13,457 bases of DNA, taken from positions 1-13,457 of the forward strand of contig CAZWXK010000058.1 in assembly GCA_964637875.1 (NCBI GenBank), written 5' to 3'. Of this stretch, positions 13,454-13,457 are shown piece after piece. The position numbers and the translations under genes are program-made. Every line of letters begins with the position of its first letter. Within the stretch, counting starts at the first letter, position 1. The notes beneath the pieces are model-generated. The model worked only from the letters and a program-made list of their open reading frames with translations, was not told where the DNA came from and searched no databases. The DNA is from UBA5972 sp964637875. Its GTDB lineage: Bacteria; Pseudomonadota; Alphaproteobacteria; Rhodobacterales; Rhodobacteraceae.

Positions 13454-13457
13454 TTTG

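Overview
The window is GC-rich DNA from an alphaproteobacterium, most likely a member of the Rhodobacterales (Paracoccus/Rhodobacter relatives). Three things point there: an ethylmalonyl-CoA mutase, which marks the ethylmalonyl-CoA pathway; a class II DAHP synthase; and, at 2744-2790, a GC hairpin next to a GGAGTATTTTGG / AAAGAAGAAG element that I recall as a recurrent intergenic sequence in that group. No rRNA, tRNA, insertion sequence, prophage or CRISPR array was seen.

Left part (1-3946), ordinary metabolism. A GlxA-type (DJ-1/PfpI plus AraC) regulator on the minus strand is divergent from a class II DAHP synthase gene (aromatic amino acid synthesis). The synthase gene converges on an FAD-dependent D-amino-acid-dehydrogenase-like gene, which has its own good sigma-70-like promoter. 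The 136-bp convergent gap holds hairpins.

Middle part (3947-11331), the most interesting region. A PmrA/QseB-type two-component system (minus strand; response regulator and kinase translationally coupled by a GTGA overlap) is divergent from two consecutive plus-strand units. Unit 1 is a secreted PepSY protein followed by a cytochrome b561, ending at a strong terminator. Unit 2 is a secreted DUF2271 protein, a membrane flavo-reductase (PepSY-type membrane part, then flavodoxin, then FAD/NADPH reductase), and an ApbE FAD:protein FMN transferase. The DUF2271 protein carries a TGAS motif that looks like an ApbE flavinylation site. Together these read as a machine that takes electrons from cytoplasmic NAD(P)H, passes them through FAD, FMN and possibly two membrane hemes, and delivers them to a covalently flavinylated periplasmic carrier. 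The final acceptor is not visible.

A 17-bp motif of the form CTKACR-N5-CTGAAG (two half-sites 11 bp apart, the architecture of the PmrA box) occurs once between the divergent units near the regulator, once upstream of unit 1, and twice, head-to-head, upstream of unit 2. I infer that the response regulator controls itself and both redox units.

Right part (11332-13457). After a 100-N assembly gap comes an ethylmalonyl-CoA mutase gene on the minus strand, complete at both ends, with a TTGCAA-centred palindrome just upstream.
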